Shown: positions 16,290-25,685 of the stretch, one piece after another
Position numbering within the stretch: position 1 is the first letter of the stretch
Layout of the letters: each line of letters opens with the position of its first letter
The notes under the pieces: model-generated
Database searches by the model: none
The model's input: only the letters and a program-made list of their open reading frames with translations
What the model was told of the DNA's origin: nothing
Assembly (NCBI RefSeq): GCF_900115015.1
Contig: NZ_FOUZ01000002.1
Coordinates: 1 to 64,000, forward strand
Length of the DNA stretch: 64,000 bases
Direction: 5' to 3'
Source of the DNA: Algoriella xinjiangensis
GTDB taxonomy: Bacteria > Bacteroidota > Bacteroidia > Flavobacteriales > Weeksellaceae
Made by a program: the position numbers and the translations under genes

Positions 16290-17042
16290 ATGAAAAAATT
16301 GACGCAGGTATTAGGAGTTGTAGCAATAGGGTTAGTATCTTTCTCTTTTACAACTAAAAATGAAGCTCCAGTAGCAACAACAATTTCTATTGTAGATGAA
16401 GCGCCAAAAGTGGTAATTCTAGATATTGTAGATAATGTAACGTCTAAGGATGCAACTAACATTACACAAGATTTTAAATCGAAGTTAGAAACACTTAATA
16501 AAGACAATGTAAAAGTGTTGCTTTGGAAAGAGATTACTGATGGAATGAAGGATGAGGAAAAACAAGCAATCATTGATAGTTTGAAACCAGAGCTTATTAT
16601 GACAGTTAGTTTTGAGAATTCGGATGACAATACAAATAAAATTGCGGCAGTAGTTTCTAAACAAAATGTAGCTTTCGAAGAAACATTTAAAATTGCACGA
16701 GAATTTGCAGATAATTTAAATTCAACTTCAGTTAAAAACGAAGGAGTTTATCAAACAGATTCTAAATACATTCAAGATAATGCTGCACCAGCAATTTTCT
16801 TAAGTGTAAAAGCGAAAAACGAACCAACATCTAATCAAGAAATCGTAAATAAAATTTCTAATTTTATTGAGTCTGTAAATTTTGAAACACCAACAACTGT
16901 AGAAACAATTGCAACAATAGATGCAGCTGTAGATACAGCAACAGCGGCGGCAGATTCTGCAACAGTAGCGGCACAAGAAGCGGTGAAAGATGCAAAACAA
17001 GCAACGAAAGACGCACAACAAAAAGTGAAAAAATCGAAATAG
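16290..17042 (+). CDS. Secreted protein with a degenerate amidase-like domain
   Basis: ATG at 16290 was preferred to GTG at 16284, giving 250 residues with a signal peptide ending near S-F-T. Residues ~38-205 follow the order of an N-acetylmuramoyl-alanine amidase (Amidase_3) fold: 'KVVILDIVDNV', 'ELIMTVSFEN', 'IAREFADNLN', 'GVYQTDSKYI', 'APAIFLSV'. The zinc ligands expected at the first, second and fourth places (His, Glu, Glu) are absent, so it is probably inactive. The tail is an Ala/Lys/Thr-rich repeat ending K-K-S-K. The amidase relation is my inference from pattern. Confidence 0.55.
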   Translation: MKKLTQVLGVVAIGLVSFSFTTKNEAPVATTISIVDEAPKVVILDIVDNVTSKDATNITQDFKSKLETLNKDNVKVLLWKEITDGMKDEEKQAIIDSLKPELIMTVSFENSDDNTNKIAAVVSKQNVAFEETFKIAREFADNLNSTSVKNEGVYQTDSKYIQDNAAPAIFLSVKAKNEPTSNQEIVNKISNFIESVNFETPTTVETIATIDAAVDTATAAADSATVAAQEAVKDAKQATKDAQQKVKKSK

Positions 17043-17083
17043 AAAAATCGTTTTTTCGAATATATGATTTTAATTAATGAAGA

Positions 17084-17119
17084 AAAGTAACATTTTGTAA
17101 GGAAATGTTACTTTTTTTT
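17084..17119 (+). terminator. Terminator after the amidase-like gene
   Basis: A stem AAAGTAACATTT with AAATGTTACTTT and a 7-nt loop is followed by a T run. Confidence 0.8.
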
Positions 17120-17166
17120 GTTTTTAAATCCAGAACGCCTAAGTTTGCTCAAACACTTACACTACA

Positions 17167-18081
17167 ATGTCAAAACAAGGATATATTGCGCGTTATTTTA
17201 ATATTGTTCGTAAACTTTCTCAAAAAAAATATTGTTCTTACGAAGAATTAGAAAATTTTTTGGAAAGAGAATTTGAAATGTTACAAATTCAAGATGATAC
17301 ATTAGAATTTAATTTTTCGAAAAGAACTTTACAACGTGATATTCGAGAAATTCGTAATATTTTAGGAATTGACATTATGTATAGCCGAAGTCAACGCGGT
17401 TATTATATTATTCAGGACGATTATAGTTCTGATTTATTTCTGAAGACTTTAGAAGAAATAAATAGTTTTTCTGCACTAAAATTAACCAATTCATTAGAGT
17501 CTATTGTTTATTTAGAAAAACGAAAGCCAAAACGTGCCGAGTTTTTACCAGATATTGTACAAGCAATTCAGCAAAAAAAGAAGATAGAATTTCATTATCA
17601 GAAATTTGGCGAAGTGGATGAAACAATCCGAAAAGTATCGCCAGTTGCAATTAGAGAATTTAATAATCGTTGGTATTTAATTGCGGATGATAGAGGAATT
17701 GTGAAGAATTTTGGTTTAGAACGAATGAATAAAGTTTCGATTTTAAAAGATAAAATTGATGAAAATATTGTGTTTAATTACGATGATAAATACAAATATT
17801 CGTTCGGAATTATTGTACCATCTACCGAAAAACCAGAAAAAATAGTTTTAAGCGTAACCAAAAAACAAGCAGCTTATTTAGAATCTTTGCCATTGCACGA
17901 ATCGCAAGAAGTTTTAGGAACAAACAATGATGAGGTTTTGATTGGATTAGAATTATTTTTGACCGAAGATTTTATCAGCGAAATTCTATCGATGAGCCGT
18001 TCGGTTACTGTTATAGAACCTAAAAAACTAAAAGATAGAATTTCTGAAATATTAAAAGAAATTTTACTTAAATATAATTAA
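17167..18081 (+). CDS. WYL-domain transcriptional regulator
   Basis: The protein has 304 residues. An N-terminal winged helix (about 1-90, 'FSKRTLQRDIREIRNILGI') is followed by a WYL ligand-sensing domain (about 135-215, with 'REFNNRWYLIADD') and a C-terminal WCX region. WYL regulators often respond to nucleic acid or nucleotide signals, mostly in DNA damage or defence. No defence genes are next to it; convergent topB is the only neighbour, so the target is open. Confidence 0.85.
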   Translation: MSKQGYIARYFNIVRKLSQKKYCSYEELENFLEREFEMLQIQDDTLEFNFSKRTLQRDIREIRNILGIDIMYSRSQRGYYIIQDDYSSDLFLKTLEEINSFSALKLTNSLESIVYLEKRKPKRAEFLPDIVQAIQQKKKIEFHYQKFGEVDETIRKVSPVAIREFNNRWYLIADDRGIVKNFGLERMNKVSILKDKIDENIVFNYDDKYKYSFGIIVPSTEKPEKIVLSVTKKQAAYLESLPLHESQEVLGTNNDEVLIGLELFLTEDFISEILSMSRSVTVIEPKKLKDRISEILKEILLKYN

Positions 18082-18083
18082 TG

Positions 18084-18142
18084 ATAAGCTGAAATCAATT
18101 CAGCTTGACAAAACGCAAGTCATGTTGAACTTGTTTCAACAT
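18084..18142. repeat. Pair of dispersed hairpin repeats
   Basis: Two hairpins lie between the convergent WYL and topB genes: AAGCTGAA-atcaa-TTCAGCTT (18086-18106) and ATGTTGAA-cttgt-TTCAACAT (18122-18142). The same two-part order, with changed stems but the same CTTGT loop in the second, occurs at 34808-34874 and 36484-36559. Confidence 0.7.
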
Positions 18143-18162
18143 CGCATTATAATTGATTAAAA

Positions 18163-20301
18163 TTAAGCTTCAAACTCTAAATTAAAATCCATTCCAAGAA
18201 TTACTTTTCCTGCAATTTTTTCTCCAGTTTCAGGACTAATTAAACCAGTCATTTTTCCAGTTTTTTGCTTTGTAACTAAATCCAAAACTTGTTTATCCGT
18301 TAATTTTTTTCCCATAAACTCAAACGGAACTTTAAAATTACATTCCTTATAATTAGAGCAACCATAAGCAGTTCGTCCTTTTATAAGTTGATGATTTTTA
18401 CATTTCGGACAAGTTGCGTCCTCTATATTTATTTCTTCTTTTGGTTTGCGTTCTTTTTTCGGTTTTTCTTGTGTTTGTACCGAAACTTGATGCGAAGCAA
18501 TTGGTCTGAAATAACTATTTTTAACCTCGTGTGTTAACTTCGTTACCATTTCAATTAACTCTTGTTTAAATTGCTCCAACTCATATTCGCCTTTTTCAAT
18601 CAAACGAAGTTTACGTTCCCAAACACCTGTTAATTCAGGTGATTTTAGCAATTCATCTTGAATTGTATCAATCAAATCCATACCAGTTTGAGTCGCAATA
18701 ATATTACGTTTTTTCTTTTCGATGTATTTTCTACGGAACAATGTTTCGATAATATTTGCGCGCGTAGACGGACGACCAATTCCGTTTTCTTTCATCAATT
18801 CGCGCATTTCATCATCATCAACTTGTCGACCAGCAGTTTCCATTCCGCGTAACAAAGTTGCTTCGGTATAATTTTTTGGAGGAGTTGTTTTTCCTTTGTG
18901 AATAAAAGGTTCGTGCGGTCCTTTTTCGCCAATCTCGAAAATCGGCATTATTTTTTCTTCGTCTTTGTCGTCCTCTTTTTTATCTTTTACATAAACTTCT
19001 CGCCAACCTAATTCTAAAATTTGTTTTCCCGTTGCTTTAAAATTAATGGCAGATAAATTTCCATCTTTTCCTAAATTTTCAACTTTACCTTCAACAGTTG
19101 TGTTGGCTACTTTACATTCTGGATAAAACACAGCGATAAAACGGCGCGCAACCAAATCATAAATACGTTTTTCTTCATTTGATAAACCCTGTGGAAAGAT
19201 TTCTGTCGGAATAATTGCATGGTGATCGGTTACTTTTGTGTTGTCAAAAACAGTTTTCGACATCGGAATAGGTTGTGCCATTAACGGAGCAACCAAATTT
19301 TGATACGCCGAAAGCTTTGTTAAAATACCCGTTACTTTTGGGTAAATATCTTCGGAAAGATAAGTTGTATCGACACGAGGATAGGTTACAAATTTTTTCT
19401 CGTATAAACTTTGAATATATTTTAGCGTATTTTCTGCCGAAAAAGCATACTTTTTATTGGCTTCTACTTGTAAAGAAGTTAAATCGAATAAGCGTGGATT
19501 TTTTTCGCGTCCTTCTTTTATTTCAAAATCGATAATCTCAAATTCACGATCTTTTATAAAATCTAAACCTTGTTTTGCTTTTTCTTCTGATTTAAGACGT
19601 GGAATTGTGGCGTTAAATTCTACTTCTTTAAAAATAGTTTTCAATTCCCAGTATTCATCAACCACAAAAGCATTAATTTCTTTTTGACGTTGTACAATCA
19701 TCGCCAAAGTAGGTGTTTGTACGCGTCCAATAGACAATACTGTTTTTGGTGGAGCAAATTTTTTGGTAAATAATCGTGTTGCATTCATACCCAAAAGCCA
19801 ATCGCCAATTGCGCGCGCTTGCCCTGCCGAAAATAAATTGAAGTATTTTTCGCCATCTTTTAAGTTATTAAAACCTTCTTTTATAGCTTCTTCTGTTAAA
19901 GATGAAATCCATAAACGTTTCATCGGTGCTTTGGCTTTTGCTTTAAGTAAAACCCAGCGTTGTATCAATTCTCCTTCTTGTCCCGCATCACCACAATTAA
20001 TAATTTCTTCCACTTGATTATCGGTTACAAGTTTTTGAATAATTTTAAATTGTTTCGCAACGCCTTTGTCGTGAATTACTTTTATTCCGAAGTTTTTTGG
20101 GATCATTGGAAGATAATTTAAATCCCAACTTTTCCATTCGGGTGTATAATCTTGTGGCTCTTTTAGTGTACATAAATGCCCAAAAGTCCAAGTTACTTGA
20201 TATCCATTTCCTTCATAATAACCATCATTGCGCTGATTAGCACCAATTACTTTGGCGATATCTTTGGCTACACTTGGCTTTTCGGCGATACAAACTTTCA
20301 T
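18163..20301 (-). CDS. topB: DNA topoisomerase III
   Basis: The protein has 712 residues, a type IA topoisomerase. The N-terminal Toprim domain begins 'KVCIAEKPSVAKDIAKVIG' and has 'DAGQEGELI'. 'VQTPTLAMIVQRQ' lies near 190-205, and the catalytic Tyr is in 'FVTYPRVDTTYLS'. A single C-terminal zinc ribbon (C-P-K-C ... C-S-N-Y-K-E-C) lies at about 630-660. It relaxes and decatenates DNA by cutting one strand. Confidence 0.93.
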   Translation of the reverse strand: MKVCIAEKPSVAKDIAKVIGANQRNDGYYEGNGYQVTWTFGHLCTLKEPQDYTPEWKSWDLNYLPMIPKNFGIKVIHDKGVAKQFKIIQKLVTDNQVEEIINCGDAGQEGELIQRWVLLKAKAKAPMKRLWISSLTEEAIKEGFNNLKDGEKYFNLFSAGQARAIGDWLLGMNATRLFTKKFAPPKTVLSIGRVQTPTLAMIVQRQKEINAFVVDEYWELKTIFKEVEFNATIPRLKSEEKAKQGLDFIKDREFEIIDFEIKEGREKNPRLFDLTSLQVEANKKYAFSAENTLKYIQSLYEKKFVTYPRVDTTYLSEDIYPKVTGILTKLSAYQNLVAPLMAQPIPMSKTVFDNTKVTDHHAIIPTEIFPQGLSNEEKRIYDLVARRFIAVFYPECKVANTTVEGKVENLGKDGNLSAINFKATGKQILELGWREVYVKDKKEDDKDEEKIMPIFEIGEKGPHEPFIHKGKTTPPKNYTEATLLRGMETAGRQVDDDEMRELMKENGIGRPSTRANIIETLFRRKYIEKKKRNIIATQTGMDLIDTIQDELLKSPELTGVWERKLRLIEKGEYELEQFKQELIEMVTKLTHEVKNSYFRPIASHQVSVQTQEKPKKERKPKEEINIEDATCPKCKNHQLIKGRTAYGCSNYKECNFKVPFEFMGKKLTDKQVLDLVTKQKTGKMTGLISPETGEKIAGKVILGMDFNLEFEA

Positions 20302-20626
20302 ATACGTTTAGATTAAATAGATGTGCAAAAGTCAAAATAATAATTTAAAATTTAATAAAAAATTATGATATGTATAAATATTGAATAAATTTGCAATAGG
20401 TTAACTTTTGTGAGAAGGCTAATTTGGATAAATCTAAAAGAAGTTTAATTTTAAGTTTATTGCTCGGATTAATTTTAAATTATCATATCGATAAAAATTA
20501 ATATTGATTTTAAGCAAATTATAAATTTAACGTCATAACAACGTAAAAAATTTAGAAGAATTAAAAAATTTTCACTTAATTTACACCCACATTAATAAAA
20601 ATCATAATATTTAAAAGAATTAGTAA
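20302..20626. other. Divergent intergenic region before the ExbB operon
   Basis: The spacer is 325 bases and very AT-rich. No gene was found. A perfect plus-strand -7 element TAAATTTG lies at 20386-20393; if it serves exbB the mRNA leader is about 220 nt, without an obvious stable fold. Confidence 0.4.
20386..20393 (+). promoter_or_regulatory. Possible -7 element of the exbB operon
   Basis: TAAATTTG fits TAnnTTTG exactly. It lies 233 bases upstream of exbB and lacks a clear -33 TTTG, so confidence is limited. Confidence 0.3.
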
Positions 20627-21439
20627 ATGGAAAAGAATGTAACAGTACCAGCTAAAACTAAAATGGGAGGACTTAACCCGGTGATTACTATGATCATTTT
20701 AATTTTAGTAGCAATAGCTATTTTTTATGGTGTATTTGGAATGGCATCCAATTTTGAAGGAGGTGATAAAGAGAGAGGAAATCCTTTAAACTTCTTAGGT
20801 ATTATTTATAAAGGAGGGGTAATTATCCCATTCTTAATGTCTTTCTTCTTTATGGTTTTAGTTTTCTCAATTGACCGTGTTATTGCTTTAAACAAAGCGA
20901 AAGGAACAGGATCTGCAGAAAAATTTGTAAACGACATTCGTGCTTTATTAAACAAAAACGAAATTAACAAAGCAATCGAATTATGTGACAAACAAAAAGG
21001 AGCTATCGGTAACGTAGTAAAAGAAGGTTTAACAACTTTTAAAGCGTTAGAAAACGATACAACTTTAAACAAAGAACAAAAATTAGCTCAATTAGGTAAA
21101 ACTTTAGAAGAAGCAACGACTTTAGAAATGCCTACATTAGAGAAAAATATGACAATCATCTCTACGATTGCCTCAGTAGGTACGTTAATTGCCTTAATGG
21201 GAACTGTAATCGGGATGATTAAAGCCTTTTTCGCATTAGGAGAAGGAGGAGGATCTCCAGATGCTGCACAATTATCAGTAGGTATCGCGGAAGCCTTAAT
21301 TAATACAGGTATGGGTATTGGTGCTTCTGCATTCGCTATCATTATGTATGCTTTTTTAACTTCTAAAATTGATGATTTAACTTTCAAAATTGACGAAGTA
21401 GGAATGAGTATTCAACAATCTTTCTCTGCTCATAATTAA
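20627..21439 (+). CDS. exbB: MotA/TolQ/ExbB proton channel protein
   Basis: The protein has 270 residues. Membrane helices lie at about 17-40 and 62-84, and two more at about 170-195 and 215-245. The ExbB signature 'IASVGTLIALMGTVIGMIKAF' is followed by 'GIAEALINTGMGIGASAFAIIMYAF'. With the two ExbD proteins and TonB encoded next, it forms the inner-membrane motor that uses the proton gradient to drive TonB-dependent uptake. Confidence 0.92.
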   Translation: MEKNVTVPAKTKMGGLNPVITMIILILVAIAIFYGVFGMASNFEGGDKERGNPLNFLGIIYKGGVIIPFLMSFFFMVLVFSIDRVIALNKAKGTGSAEKFVNDIRALLNKNEINKAIELCDKQKGAIGNVVKEGLTTFKALENDTTLNKEQKLAQLGKTLEEATTLEMPTLEKNMTIISTIASVGTLIALMGTVIGMIKAFFALGEGGGSPDAAQLSVGIAEALINTGMGIGASAFAIIMYAFLTSKIDDLTFKIDEVGMSIQQSFSAHN

Positions 21440-21528
21440 TATTCCTTTGTATAAAATCCTTAGAATAAAAGTATAAGGAAATTATCCAAACAATAATAAA
21501 TTTAGAATATTAATATAATACAGAGAAA

Positions 21529-22119
21529 ATGGCAAGAGTAAAACCAAAAAGAAGAGGTCCTTCGATGGACTTAACAGCTATGTCTGACATGGCTTGGCTT
21601 TTGTTAACTTTCTTTATTTTAACATCTAACTTCAGAGAACCTGAGGTAGTTCCAGTAGTAACACCAACATCTGTTTCTAACGAAAAAATGGCGTCAGAAA
21701 ACATGATGATCATTAAGATTGATGGAAAAGGAAAATTCTTATTCGGTTTAGAAGAGAAGGATCGTATTCCAACTTTAGAAAGAATGGGTGAGAAATACGG
21801 TGTAAATTTTACAGATGCTGAAAAGAATGCATTCAAAAGCATAGTTGAATTTGGCGTACCAATGAATGAAATGAGAAATTATTTGAATCAAAATTCTGAT
21901 AAACAACAATCATATCATCCAGGTATTCCATTAGATACAATACCTACTAAAAATCAAGAATTAATTGATTGGGTATTTGAAGCGAAAGAAGTGAACCCAG
22001 ATATTTTCTTAGCAATTAAAGGTGATCAAAAGTCTGAATACAAAGAATTCAAAACTTTGATCCAACAATTGCAAGAAAAGAACATGAATAAGTTCCAGTT
22101 AATTACATCTCAAGAATAA
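21529..22119 (+). CDS. exbD: Biopolymer transporter ExbD, first copy
   Basis: The protein has 196 residues: a basic N-terminus, then one helix with the proton-relevant Asp in 'MDLTAMSDMAWLLLTFFIL', then a periplasmic domain. It lies 89 bases after exbB. Bacteroidota often carry two different ExbD subunits in this operon. Confidence 0.9.
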   Translation: MARVKPKRRGPSMDLTAMSDMAWLLLTFFILTSNFREPEVVPVVTPTSVSNEKMASENMMIIKIDGKGKFLFGLEEKDRIPTLERMGEKYGVNFTDAEKNAFKSIVEFGVPMNEMRNYLNQNSDKQQSYHPGIPLDTIPTKNQELIDWVFEAKEVNPDIFLAIKGDQKSEYKEFKTLIQQLQEKNMNKFQLITSQE

Positions 22120-22138
22120 TTAAAAGAAATTTAACCAA

Positions 22139-22672
22139 ATGGCGCAAATACAAACTCAAGATGGTGGAGGCGGAAAAAAAGTCCGTTCCAAAAAGAATTC
22201 GACTGCGGTCGATATGGCTCCGTTAGTAGATTTAGGTTTCTTATTAATTACATTCTTTATGTTTGCGGCGACGTCGATCAAACCAAACGTAATGAACTTG
22301 AATATGCCCCCAAAAATTCCAACTGATGTTGCTCCTCCAACAGAAGTTAAGATACAAAATTCGATTACAGTTTTAATCGCAAAAGACAATAAGTTATTTT
22401 GGTATCAAGAAGAGGCGGGTAAATTAAATACTGAGAATTTAAATGAGACTGACTACTCTGCAGAAGGTATTCGTAAGATAATTACGAAAGCAGCTGCTGG
22501 AGCTATAGATAAAGAAAAATTTACTGTGATTATCAAACCAATGGATGACGCAAGTTATGATAATTTAGTAAATGTGTTAGATGAGATGGAAATTACGAAG
22601 TCTACTCGATATGGTATCGTTAAAGTCACACCCGAAGAACAAAAGGTGTATGACGAAAAAGTAGGTAAATAA
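22139..22672 (+). CDS. exbD: Biopolymer transporter ExbD, second copy
   Basis: The protein has 177 residues with the ExbD pattern 'VDMAPLVDLGFLLITFFMFA' carrying the conserved Asp and a periplasmic C-terminal domain. It differs clearly from the first ExbD and probably forms a mixed complex with it. It lies 19 bases after the first copy. Confidence 0.9.
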   Translation: MAQIQTQDGGGGKKVRSKKNSTAVDMAPLVDLGFLLITFFMFAATSIKPNVMNLNMPPKIPTDVAPPTEVKIQNSITVLIAKDNKLFWYQEEAGKLNTENLNETDYSAEGIRKIITKAAAGAIDKEKFTVIIKPMDDASYDNLVNVLDEMEITKSTRYGIVKVTPEEQKVYDEKVGK

Positions 22673-22706
22673 TTTAGTTTATTTGTTAAATTAAAAAGAA
22701 TTTAAA

Positions 22707-23654
22707 ATGTCAGATAATAACAAACAACTAAAATCCTTAGACGAGATAGTATTTGAAGGTAGAAATAAAGCATACGGTGCTTATGACATGAGAATGACTG
22801 AAAAGAGCACTCTTATGAAAGCATTTATCCGTGGTTTTATTGTAATTGCGATTTTAGCATTTGCTATATATGCATCTGGAACAGGATTATTTGAAAATAA
22901 AACAACAGAAAATGTTGTAGTTGATGTAAAACTAGAAGATTTAAGTTTACCAGAACCTCCAAAAGAGGAAGAGGTAGTAGAACCAGAACCAGAACCGGAA
23001 CAACAAGAAAATCATTACCAAGAGGAAACGGCACAAGAGAAATTCATTATGCCAGAACCTAAAGAACAACCTAAGAAAGAGGAAACTATTCCTCCGAAAG
23101 AGGAGTTGAAAGGGAAAGATTTATCTTTTGAAAAACGTGAAGGTACTGAATCTAAAGGTCAAGATGGTGGTGGACCAGTTAACTTGAATAAAGAAGCACC
23201 AAAAAACACAACACAAGCACCGAAAAATGATGACAAAGGTGATAAGCCTGCTGCACCAGAAACGGTAACTGCACGTACTGCCGCTATTATGGCTGTATAC
23301 CCAGGTTGTGAAAAAGATGCTGCTAAAGGTAAACAAGCTGCTACAGACTGTTTATCTAAAAAGTTAGGTGCTGATATTAGTGATGAGTTACAAGATTTTG
23401 CGAATGACGCTGCTGGACAAGGTTCTTCAGGAGTTATTGTATCAAAATTAAGTTTCCAAATTGATACAGAAGGTCGTATCATTAGTATTTCTCCACAAGG
23501 AGATGCGAAATTAGGTCCTGAAGCTAAAAAGGCTTTAGAGCGTATTACGCAAAGACAACAAAAAAGAGGAAAAACTATTATTCCAGCGAAGTCTGATGAC
23601 GGTCGTCCAGCTCGTTTGAATTTTAGTATCCCAGTTAAAATGCAAATTGAGTAA
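22707..23654 (+). CDS. tonB: TonB family energy transducer
   Basis: The protein has 315 residues. A cytoplasmic start with 'DEIVFEGRNKAYGAYDMR', typical of Bacteroidota TonB, is followed by one helix at about 33-53, a Pro/Glu/Lys-rich spacer at about 75-185, and a C-terminal domain with 'VSKLSFQIDTEGRI' and 'GRPARLNFSIPVKMQIE'. Two Cys (in 'YPGCEKDA' and 'ATDCLSK') sit before the C-terminal domain and could form a disulfide. It completes the exbB-exbD-exbD-tonB operon. Confidence 0.9.
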   Translation: MSDNNKQLKSLDEIVFEGRNKAYGAYDMRMTEKSTLMKAFIRGFIVIAILAFAIYASGTGLFENKTTENVVVDVKLEDLSLPEPPKEEEVVEPEPEPEQQENHYQEETAQEKFIMPEPKEQPKKEETIPPKEELKGKDLSFEKREGTESKGQDGGGPVNLNKEAPKNTTQAPKNDDKGDKPAAPETVTARTAAIMAVYPGCEKDAAKGKQAATDCLSKKLGADISDELQDFANDAAGQGSSGVIVSKLSFQIDTEGRIISISPQGDAKLGPEAKKALERITQRQQKRGKTIIPAKSDDGRPARLNFSIPVKMQIE

Positions 23655-23674
23655 TATTAATTATTCTTTATATA

Positions 23675-23708
23675 AAAAGAGGCTAAAATTATTTAGCCTC
23701 TTTTTTTG
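23675..23708 (+). terminator. Terminator of the TonB operon
   Basis: A stem AGAGGCTAAA with TTTAGCCTCT is followed by a T run. Confidence 0.88.
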
Positions 23709-23724
23709 TTTTATACAGTAATAA

Positions 23725-23747
23725 AAAAGGAGCATTTAGCTCCTTTT
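23725..23747. terminator. Bidirectional terminator, probably for argE
   Basis: A 9-bp stem AAAAGGAGC with GCTCCTTTT and loop ATTTA lies between the TonB terminator and the convergent argE end. Confidence 0.75.
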
Positions 23748-23757
23748 ATTATTTAGT

Positions 23758-24825
23758 TTAGAATGTAAAGCCTTTCAAAAGATTTACATAACGTTCTATT
23801 CCGTGTTCTATTTCTGATAAATAAATATATTCATCTGGCGTATGTGATCTAGCAGAATCTCCAGGACCCATTTTTACTGTTTCAAAATTCATCATTGCTT
23901 GGTCAGACATTGTTGGCGAACCATACGTCATACAACCCAATTCGATTCCTTTTTGTACAATCGGATGATTTTCTGAAATACGTGATGAATTTAAACGCAA
24001 TGATCGTGCTTTTACAATCGCTTTCGGTAAACAACTAGCAATTATATCAACCACTTCTTGGTTTGCATATAATTCGTTTACGCGACAATCTACCACTAAA
24101 TTACATTCGTCAGGTACAACATTGTGTTGGTTACCAGCTTCAATTTGTGTAACTGTCATTTTTACTGGACCTAACATATCCGAAACGCGTTCAAAATTGT
24201 ACGTTCTAAACCAATTCATCGCATCAATGGCTTCGTATATTGCATTTACACCTTCGTTACGCGCTGCATGTCCCGTTTTCCCTTTTATGGAAACGTCCAT
24301 TACAACCAAACCACGTTCTGCAATTGCCATATCCATTTGCGTTGGCTCACCTACAATTCCTAAATCTATTTTAGGTAAAACAGGTAAAATACTACCAACA
24401 TTTAATTCGCCCGAGCTTTCTTCTTCGGCAGTAATGGCTACAATAAGATTAAAAGGTAAATCTTCTTTCAGAAAATTGATATATGTTGCCAATAAACTTA
24501 CAGCAGAAGCACCAGCATCATTACTTCCTAATCCAATTAATTTATCACCTTCGATGGTTGCTTTTAGAGGATCATACGTCCAAGAAGAACCAAATTTCAC
24601 GGTATCGTGATGAGAGTTTAACAGAATTGTTTTTTTGTTTTCGTCAAAATTTGGATGAATACTCCATACATTATTGTTTTGACGATGCGCTGTTGCGCCA
24701 TGTTCTGTTAAGAAATTAAAAATGATATCGGCCGTTTTATCTTCTTCTCTCGAAAAAGATTGTGTTTCGATTAATTGACATAATAAATCGACCGCTTTCT
24801 TTTTAAGAACAGCTAATTCTAACAT
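23758..24825 (-). CDS. argE: M20 family N-acyl-ornithine/citrulline deacylase
   Basis: The protein has 355 residues, M20 metallopeptidase fold. 'NSHHDTVKFG' and 'GLGSNDAGAS' give the first metal ligands, 'ITAEEESSGE' the catalytic Glu region, and 'GSPTMSDQ' a C-terminal site. In Bacteroidota this ArgE-type enzyme often acts on the N-acylated citrulline made by a special transcarbamylase; which acyl group is used cannot be read here. It overlaps argB by 7 bases. Confidence 0.88.
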   Translation of the reverse strand: MLELAVLKKKAVDLLCQLIETQSFSREEDKTADIIFNFLTEHGATAHRQNNNVWSIHPNFDENKKTILLNSHHDTVKFGSSWTYDPLKATIEGDKLIGLGSNDAGASAVSLLATYINFLKEDLPFNLIVAITAEEESSGELNVGSILPVLPKIDLGIVGEPTQMDMAIAERGLVVMDVSIKGKTGHAARNEGVNAIYEAIDAMNWFRTYNFERVSDMLGPVKMTVTQIEAGNQHNVVPDECNLVVDCRVNELYANQEVVDIIASCLPKAIVKARSLRLNSSRISENHPIVQKGIELGCMTYGSPTMSDQAMMNFETVKMGPGDSARSHTPDEYIYLSEIEHGIERYVNLLKGFTF

Positions 24826-25586
24826 AAAATTGTTTTGATATCTGAGTTAATGTTACGTGCATGCACCAAACAAACATTTTTGACACCTGCATTGATTACT
24901 TTGAATGAATTATCTAACTTAGGAATCATTCCCTCGAAAATTACACCTTCTTCTTTCAATTGCAAATATAAAGTTTCGTTAATTTTTGGAATTAATGTTG
25001 CGTCATCATTTACATCGCGAAGTACACCAATTTTATCAAAACAGAAATTTAATTCGACTTCATTATTTTGCGACATCGCCACAGCAATTGTAGACGCTAT
25101 TGTATCGGCATTGGTGTTTAATAATTGTCCATTTCCGTCATGTGTTATCGCGCAAACAACAGGTGTAATGTTGTTATCGATTAACAATTGAAAAAAATCA
25201 CGGTTAACGCTTTCATCAGTTAAATCGCCTACAAAACCATAATCAATTGTTTTTATAGGACGTTTACTTCCTTTGATTGCATTTGCATCTGCACCCGATA
25301 ATCCCAAAGCGTTACACCCTAATTTTTGTAATTTGGCAGCGATTGTTTTATTGATATTTCCGGCATATAATCCCGTCACAACATCTAAAGTTGGTTGATC
25401 GGTTATGCGTCGTCCTTCTACCATTTTAGGTTCGATACCTAATTGATTTAACATTTTTGATGCGCCTTTTCCACCACCGTGAATTAAGACTTTTGGTCCA
25501 TCAATTGTTGAAAACGTTTGTAAGAATTGTTCTAATTCTTGTTCGTTATCAATAATTCCGCCTCCTATTTTAATAATTTTCAACAT
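24819..25586 (-). CDS. argB: N-acetylglutamate (acylglutamate) kinase
   Basis: The protein has 255 residues, amino-acid kinase fold. The N-terminal 'IIKIGGGIID' and 'LIHGGGKGASKML' form the nucleotide and substrate sites, with 'GLSGADANAI' and 'NTNADTIASTIA' further on. It phosphorylates the second intermediate of arginine synthesis. It is divergent from the rest of the arg genes. Confidence 0.93.
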   Translation of the reverse strand: MLKIIKIGGGIIDNEQELEQFLQTFSTIDGPKVLIHGGGKGASKMLNQLGIEPKMVEGRRITDQPTLDVVTGLYAGNINKTIAAKLQKLGCNALGLSGADANAIKGSKRPIKTIDYGFVGDLTDESVNRDFFQLLIDNNITPVVCAITHDGNGQLLNTNADTIASTIAVAMSQNNEVELNFCFDKIGVLRDVNDDATLIPKINETLYLQLKEEGVIFEGMIPKLDNSFKVINAGVKNVCLVHARNINSDIKTILC

Positions 25587-25622
25587 GTTAATAAATATGT
25601 AAATTTTGTTTGTTTTTTTTGG

Positions 25623-25650
25623 TTTGACAAAAATAAAGTATTTAACTTTG
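25623..25650 (+). promoter_or_regulatory. Promoter of the arginine-carbamoyl phosphate operon
   Basis: TTTG (25623-25626) and TAACTTTG (25643-25650) are separated by 16 bases, close to the flavobacterial promoter pattern. Predicted transcription would start near 25657, about 180 bases before the first gene. Confidence 0.55.
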
Positions 25651-25685
25651 CATCTCAGTATAATAACTGAATATCTTGTTGATTA

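Noticed and set aside
18658-20017. Several plus-strand frames of 60-90 codons inside topB
   Set aside because: They lie opposite a well-supported gene, lack family motifs, and reflect the AT-rich codon use of the true gene.
20806-21387. Minus-strand frames opposite exbB
   Set aside because: They are mirror frames of a conserved gene with no recognisable domains.
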